Part shown: positions 58,412 to 64,000 of the stretch, piece after piece
Position numbering within the stretch: the stretch's first letter is position 1
Layout: each line of letters begins with the position of its first letter
From: Dipodascopsis uninucleata var. uninucleata
Lineage: Eukaryota > Ascomycota > Lipomycetes > Lipomycetales > Lipomycetaceae
Assembly: GCA_030568195.1 (NCBI GenBank)
Contig: JAJLTO010000008.1
Span: 496,001 to 560,000 of the forward strand
Length of the DNA: 64,000 nt
Reading direction: 5' to 3'
The notes under the pieces: generated by a model
The model's input: only the letters and a program-made list of their open reading frames with translations
The model's database searches: none
Told to the model about the DNA's origin: nothing
Program-made: the position numbers and the translations under genes

Positions 58412-61400
58412 TAATTGTCTAGGCTTTTTTCCGGTGGCCTGAGATCAAGCTGTTAGCTAGGAATGACTTTGGGCCTAGGTGAATTTGCAGTGTAAAATTT
58501 GCAATAAGTGCTTTGCTTAATTTTTTTGTTTAACTAGTTAATGTTTTGTAGCTCTGATAGTAGCAGAAAGTCGTAATAGAAACCATTTATTGCTAATATA
58601 ACAGTAAGATTAATCAGCCTTTTGGCGCAGGAACGGATAGTGACTGATATTCGCTAATAAATTTGTCATATTATGTTCCGTGGTGAGTCATAAGTAATAT
58701 TCTGAGCATTGAAAAAATATTACCGTATCTTGGTAAAGGATCTTAAAAGCTCTTGCTTTGCGAGCAGCTTCATGTTAGATACAGCTTTGTATCTGGTACT
58801 TTTTTCACTTTTTATTGAGAGCTTATTTTGTGTATGTGGGTGAATTTCTGCTAAATACCTTTGTACAGTATCGTTGAGAACTGCATAATTCTACTTTGAC
58901 GGCGTGTTTGCACAGCGATCTCGCTTTACCCAGTGCTTTTTCGACTTGCGCACTTAAATTACTTTATTATATCTTAATTGTTGGTCTGGCACTAGCTGAA
59001 TATTAGCATATATTAAACTTAGATGCTAATATTATTTATTAAGGAGTGCATAACAAATAATTCAAGGTATTTTACACATGCATCTAAACGGCATTAGTAT
59101 ACTCAACATGTGTATATCTTTCGGTCATGAGACTGAATTTGACTGTGCTGAACTGAGTAAATACCACTCTTGTTTTAGATATTCAATATTAAGACCAATT
59201 TATGGCATGGTGAACTCGCTAATTTAGATCATGCATAGAGTTTATTGTCTAAGACATGTATCTTTCAGTACTATGTCGCATAGATGACTCTCCTAGCAAT
59301 CGTTTTCTAGAAGTCTTGATTGTTCTTCACTAACTGTAGCGCCAGAGGGTACCAAGCAGCGGCAATTTGCTATGGCTGAAGTCTGCAAAGGTAGAATCTT
59401 GAAACAAAAAGACTTAGAGTTTGACGTGTGCTCTCTGCGCTCGCAATTGTGTCGGTCAATTCTACGGAAGTTTTGCTAAATAATCCATTATCTATCCGCG
59501 AGCAAAAACTGGCATTTGCCCAGTAGCGTTATGATCTATATCGCAGTTGAAGACACGATGTACATCAGTATATTTCTAATAAGATTCGCAATGTGCTTCA
59601 GTCGCTAGTGCCATTCATTTGTAATTGGAAAGTTTCGAAAGCTAGATTGATCATATACTGTAGCCTTTCTAATCACCAGGGGCAGCGAGCCGCGCGCGAA
59701 CTGCCTGCTTACTATTGCCAGCTGTTAGCTAACTTCTACGTAAATTTTATTCTCACGTATTTTAAAGCTATGCTATACAATGCGCTCGTGGCATAAATGA
59801 CGTATAGTAGTGTATATTCTGAGGCGCTGCGAGTCCGCTCATTCCTAACTTCCTCGGCAAATAAATCAGAAAATATTTGAACTGTGAGCATCAGTGCTGT
59901 CCTGGCTCCACGAACGTCCATTCGCGACTTCAATCCTCTCTTGGAGCTATGAGAATTAGTTACTCCGAAAAGCTTTCTCACTTTTCTTGAGATATTTTGG
60001 GTTTGCATCCGTAATGGTTCACTCGGGTATGGCCGAGTCATTTTGAGTATTCACTCTTGTAGTATCGGAAGTTCGCAGGTTCCTACGTTCACAAATTAAT
60101 CTTTAGCAGAGCACCTCTTGGGAACCTCTTCGTCGCTGCCTGAGCATTTTTGTTGTAAATTTATTCTAGTTTTTGGTTCGTTCTTGGGCGCCTTTTCTTC
60201 TTATTTGGTAAGGTGACTGTGCTAGTTTAGTATGAACTTCTAGGTATATTCTAGTAGTCATATATTAAGCTGTTTTTGCAGTTCAGCGAACTTGTGAATT
60301 ATCCTCGAATCAAAAGTATTTTCTTTCTTCTACTTATTTATATTTTTTTGCACAGAAATGGCGACTACACACAGTTTGTTTTTCGTGCATTCACTTCCTG
60401 AATACATGGCTAAATTTAGTTTTAAGGATATGCCGCGTACTTTTCAATTGATCTCTGCACTACTAATGCCACTTACCAGATATGGCAAATTTCTTGTCTA
60501 CTTGAACTTTTCTGACAGTGATATACAGAACGGCAATTTCAGATTAAGCAATTATACCTAAGTAAGATTAATTGACAACTTTTTGACGATCTAATGTGTC
60601 GCGGACCACTGTAGAGTTTCCTGAAGTTTTCTCACGGGCATCTCCATGAGGATCATAGTGAAAGAGACTTTGATCCTGACCAGCAACAAGATCAAACTAT
60701 TTTTTAGTGTCTTGAAACCACATAACCAATGATACGTGAGCACTTATCGCTCTATCTTGCTCTAGATGTAATAGATGCATGCGTCTAGAACTAGCCTGCA
60801 TCTGCAGATGGATCAAACCAGCACGGTGCCTAATTTCGCACAATAACAGGTGTATAATATACAATTACCACTCTAGATTATTCAATAAATAACTATTAAC
60901 TCTAAATAATCTCTTAGATACATTTTTTTTATAAGTTGGGAGCGAGCTTAGTGCTCTAATGTTGATCAATATCATTCCTGTGATAGAGCAGAGCAATATG
61001 TTCTGCAGCATAATCCATAATGCAACGCTTAATTTAGACTTCAAGGGTTTAATGAGATTAAATTAGACGAAACACGATAGGGTTTGCTCGCCATGCTTGC
61101 GATATACTGGATGGAGTCTTGCTATATTTATTTCAGTACCTCGAACAAGGCAGTCAAACGTCTCCAAAGTCCGGCAGACCTATAATGGAATCACGCAGAG
61201 TTTATCGTTCGGAAATTGCAGTTATTTTATTTGTAGTTTCATACGTGTCTTTGAAGATATGGCTTGAGCTGTCCATAGCTTGCCACTATGTGAAATACTC
61301 TTCTTACACTTTAATACCTTCCTTCTCAAGTGGATTAATGGCTCGCAACCTGACTGGTCCGGTTTACGTGAGATGACCAGCAGCATGAAAAAACTACTCG

Positions 61401-64000
61401 GAAGATCCATATTTTAATAAATTTTATCCATCATCAAGAGAACGAAGGTGGCTAGCTTGTCAGGAGCCATCAAATCAGCTGGCTAACCAGTCTCTACCGA
61501 GGAGCAGTCATATCGTTACTTATTTTCTGCTATTTTCAGGGAGTAGAATCGAATATTAATAAATGCTCCTAGATGAACTCGGATACATAATATTATGGGC
61601 AACTTCAGAAGTAACGAATATGTAATAGATGTTGCATGTGCTAAGAGTGCAATAAGCATACCATCTACTATATACTAATATTTCTAAGGGGTCACATTTA
61701 TATCTTATCACATTCGAATCATTATTATTTACTACATATTTTATTAATTATTATCTGTGCTGCTTGATTACTGAAGATATATCCCATAATCAATATAAAA
61801 GAGAATCGACGTTGAATGTACATATGGCATCAAGTAGGCTATACGAGGCGCATATAAATAGAAGTGTAAGCATGTATGCAGAGTTCACGTACTCTGCATC
61901 GCATGTATTCGAGTATATTATGGTAAGTTACGCAAATCGGCAATTATATACTGAGTTCTCTTGCGATATCGCACTATGAAATTCAAATAAATATTTATCT
62001 ATCGTTTCTGGATGTAAGTTTGAACTCTACTGCGGTGGGCTGGGCGTAGTTAGAAGTGGTCAGATGAAGAACGTTCCTCGTATGCTATTACGAACAAAAT
62101 ATCAGATTACCTACTGTCTATCTTGCTATGTAATGCGAACTCTTTAGTCTTATCGTATCAGACTACTTATATCAGTGGCATATATGTAGTAATGTCTAGT
62201 AGATATTTTCCAAGCAATCGCTATTTCGTGATCTTAGTACGGAACTATGTTTTACGCTACGATGGTGGCAGGTGTTTAGCTAACCTTAGCATTGAAATGT
62301 ACGCCAGAGCGGTACATACTATTGCGTTTTCTTGTCGGTCCTTAGTAGCGTATTAAAGATTCGCTTTCCAAGGATGGATAGCATTATAAGAAGTTTGCTA
62401 TAGTGTTATGTCACCTTTTAGATTTAGGTCTTCGGCTCAGTTATTGTGTTGACTGTTATTGTTTTCCGCCTTGTAATCTAGCATGATAAATATAACACAG
62501 TAATACCCTATATGTAGTCATCTTATCCTTTTTTTTGGTTGATATCAGTTCTACTCGAATATTACTAGTATAATAGAATGAATGTAGCATAGCGAACGAT
62601 TGTTAGTTAAATGTCATAATGAAAGCTGTACACTGTCGATGAGAACACATTTCTTTGACAGGAGACTTCAATCATCACTAAAAGAAAGCCAGCTCATATG
62701 GCACACGTACCATTTTCAGAAAAATCAAGCTTTCCTAAATTATCCTCCAAAAACTCCAGAAATATTTGAGCGGGTAATTGAACAAGCGCAGTGGATACCG
62801 TGCAACGAACATGCCTGTGCTGGAGGCGTTCGGATGCAAGATAGTAAATATAGCGTCAGGCAAACGGAAATGTCGACCAAATTCAACACTAATCCACATA
62901 CTTTTTGTGAACCTTATGGTTGTCGCTGACTTTTGATTTCCCTACAGGAATAAGTATCTAACAACCTAAAACTCCCCTGTTGTTAGCGATATTAGTTAAG
63001 TGCTATATCTAACCTTGTTCCTTAGCTTTGATTTGATTGTCAAGTCTTCCCGCCCGCTATGAATAACGATACCTCGCGTTTACGTTAACAGTCTACAGAG
63101 CGGAATGAGTACAACTGCTACCGCTGAAGGAATGTTCGCAGCGGAGAGACGCTGGCCACTCATAAAAGTTGCTGAGGTCACATAAAACCGACCTGTCTAC
63201 TTACAATTTAAGAATGGCACCAGTTCACAAAAGCGTGCAAATCTGATCGATTGAAGTATTACATCTGTCGGTGTTGAAGCTATCGACGGCTAGCGCCGGC
63301 CAACATAGTATATACCAATCATGGACCAAGACGCCGTTTTTGACATGATAGCAGAGATCTAGTAAGAGGCACATTCTAGGTTTTATTTTATTTAATTTTT
63401 CTCTGTTTGGTTTCTCCCAAACTAGATAAACACAGGCACAGCAGGACGATAAATACAAGCCAAAACCAAGCGGCTATATCAATTAGAGCTGACACCGATA
63501 TAGGTGTAAGGGCTAGGCTCAGATAAGGTAGCAAACTAAGCGAGATAGACTAAATATTGATGGAGAAATAGCAGGCGAGCTTCGGAAACCTTTGTTGCGG
63601 TTACAACATGCATTAGTTAGGCATCTGTCTTCCATAAGCGCACTTGCTCACGTATCGTAGTGCGTGCCCATAGATAGACAAAGTCAAGCTAGCATGAGAT
63701 GACCAAAGCACTGCTCTTCGTACTTCGTTTCGGGGCTAGTGCCTTAGACCAAAATGGCTTAAACTTCCCAGACAGACGGGGAGACATGTGGTCAAGGGTT
63801 TGGAAATTACTAGCATGTAAGATAAATAGTTAGCTGCTTCTATTAGACGTGAGGAAGCAAGCCGGCAAATCTCTGACTACTCATGGATGCTTGCAGCTCT
63901 TGTATGTATAGGAATTTTCTTTAGTAGTGGTCTTCGGCCTGTGGACCTGTCGCGCACACCGCCGCCGAATATGCGTTCGTTTTCAGTGAACATGCACGGG
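58412..64000. other. Long stretch without recognisable genes
   Basis: 5.6 kb in which I can support no gene. Short open frames occur (60358-60561 plus; 62600-62929 plus, no ATG start; 59736-60041 minus), none with family features. Base composition is mixed: AT-rich blocks near 61680-61760 and GC-richer patches near 59670-59700 and 63930-64000. There are no clear repeats, transposon ends or telomere-like arrays. It could hold a non-coding RNA, a decayed gene, a long promoter for a gene past 64000, or fast-evolving small genes. Confidence 0.5.
60358..60561 (+). CDS. Weak candidate small gene or exon
   Basis: A 67-codon frame starting ATGGCG in good context just after a T-rich run ending GCACAG. 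It includes SLPEYMAKFSFKDMPRTFQL and YGKFLVYLNFSDSDIQ. I see a faint likeness to the start of sliding-clamp folds (Rad9/Hus1 style) but it is too weak to name. Might equally be chance. Confidence 0.15.
   Translation: MATTHSLFFVHSLPEYMAKFSFKDMPRTFQLISALLMPLTRYGKFLVYLNFSDSDIQNGNFRLSNYT

Noticed and set aside
62600-62929. 109-codon open frame with cysteines
   Set aside because: Starts without ATG, no recognisable motif, composition like surrounding non-coding DNA.

Overview
This window is nuclear DNA of a fungus. The genes are split by short GT-AG introns, mostly 53 to 125 nt, with CTAAC-like branch points, and the intergenic DNA is AT-rich. The gene set is typically fungal: an Mbp1/Res-type APSES factor, RanGAP Rna1, Acl4, Nrp1, condensin Ycg1/Cnd3, Cut9/Cdc16 and Erg20. 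A complex I subunit (NDUFS6 type) argues against Saccharomycetaceae and Schizosaccharomyces, which lack complex I. From memory of family sequences, Nrp1 resembles ascomycete versions closely while the APSES domain also resembles early-diverging fungi. An intron-rich ascomycete outside those two groups (for example Taphrinomycotina) is my best guess, held loosely.

Layout. 1-6 kb: an APSES/ankyrin cell-cycle factor (cut by the window edge) and nucleoporin Nic96/Nup93, both minus. 6.5-16.6 kb: a Sir2/SIRT1 deacetylase, a large unrecognised serine-rich protein, Acl4, RWD protein Gir2, and two small unrecognised genes, one a cysteine-rich zinc-binding type. 17-25.5 kb: Alg6, Cox17, Rna1, an LCLAT-type acyltransferase and a STIMATE-like membrane protein. 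25.5-28.2 kb: a long gene-free stretch leading into the TC-rich promoter of 6-phosphogluconate dehydrogenase. 28.2-36.4 kb: 6PGD, a small I78 peptidase inhibitor, Sft2 and a bHLH factor. 37-58.4 kb: insulin-degrading enzyme, NDUFS6, a short condensin Cnd3, an unrecognised serine-rich protein, Nrp1, a METTL25-type methyltransferase, Cut9/Cdc16, a possible new small gene and farnesyl-diphosphate synthase. 58.4-64 kb: no gene I can support.

These are mainly housekeeping genes with no operon-like logic. Neighbours often alternate strand, giving many shared divergent promoters and convergent 3' ends. Splicing was reconstructed by hand from reading-frame phase, splice signals and family similarity. 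The main result is how much coding sequence lies in tiny exons: a 5-nt microexon in 6PGD, 21 nt in COX17, 25 nt in NDUFS6, and 28/29 nt in an unknown gene. No tRNA, rRNA, CRISPR array, transposon or virus-derived element was recognised.
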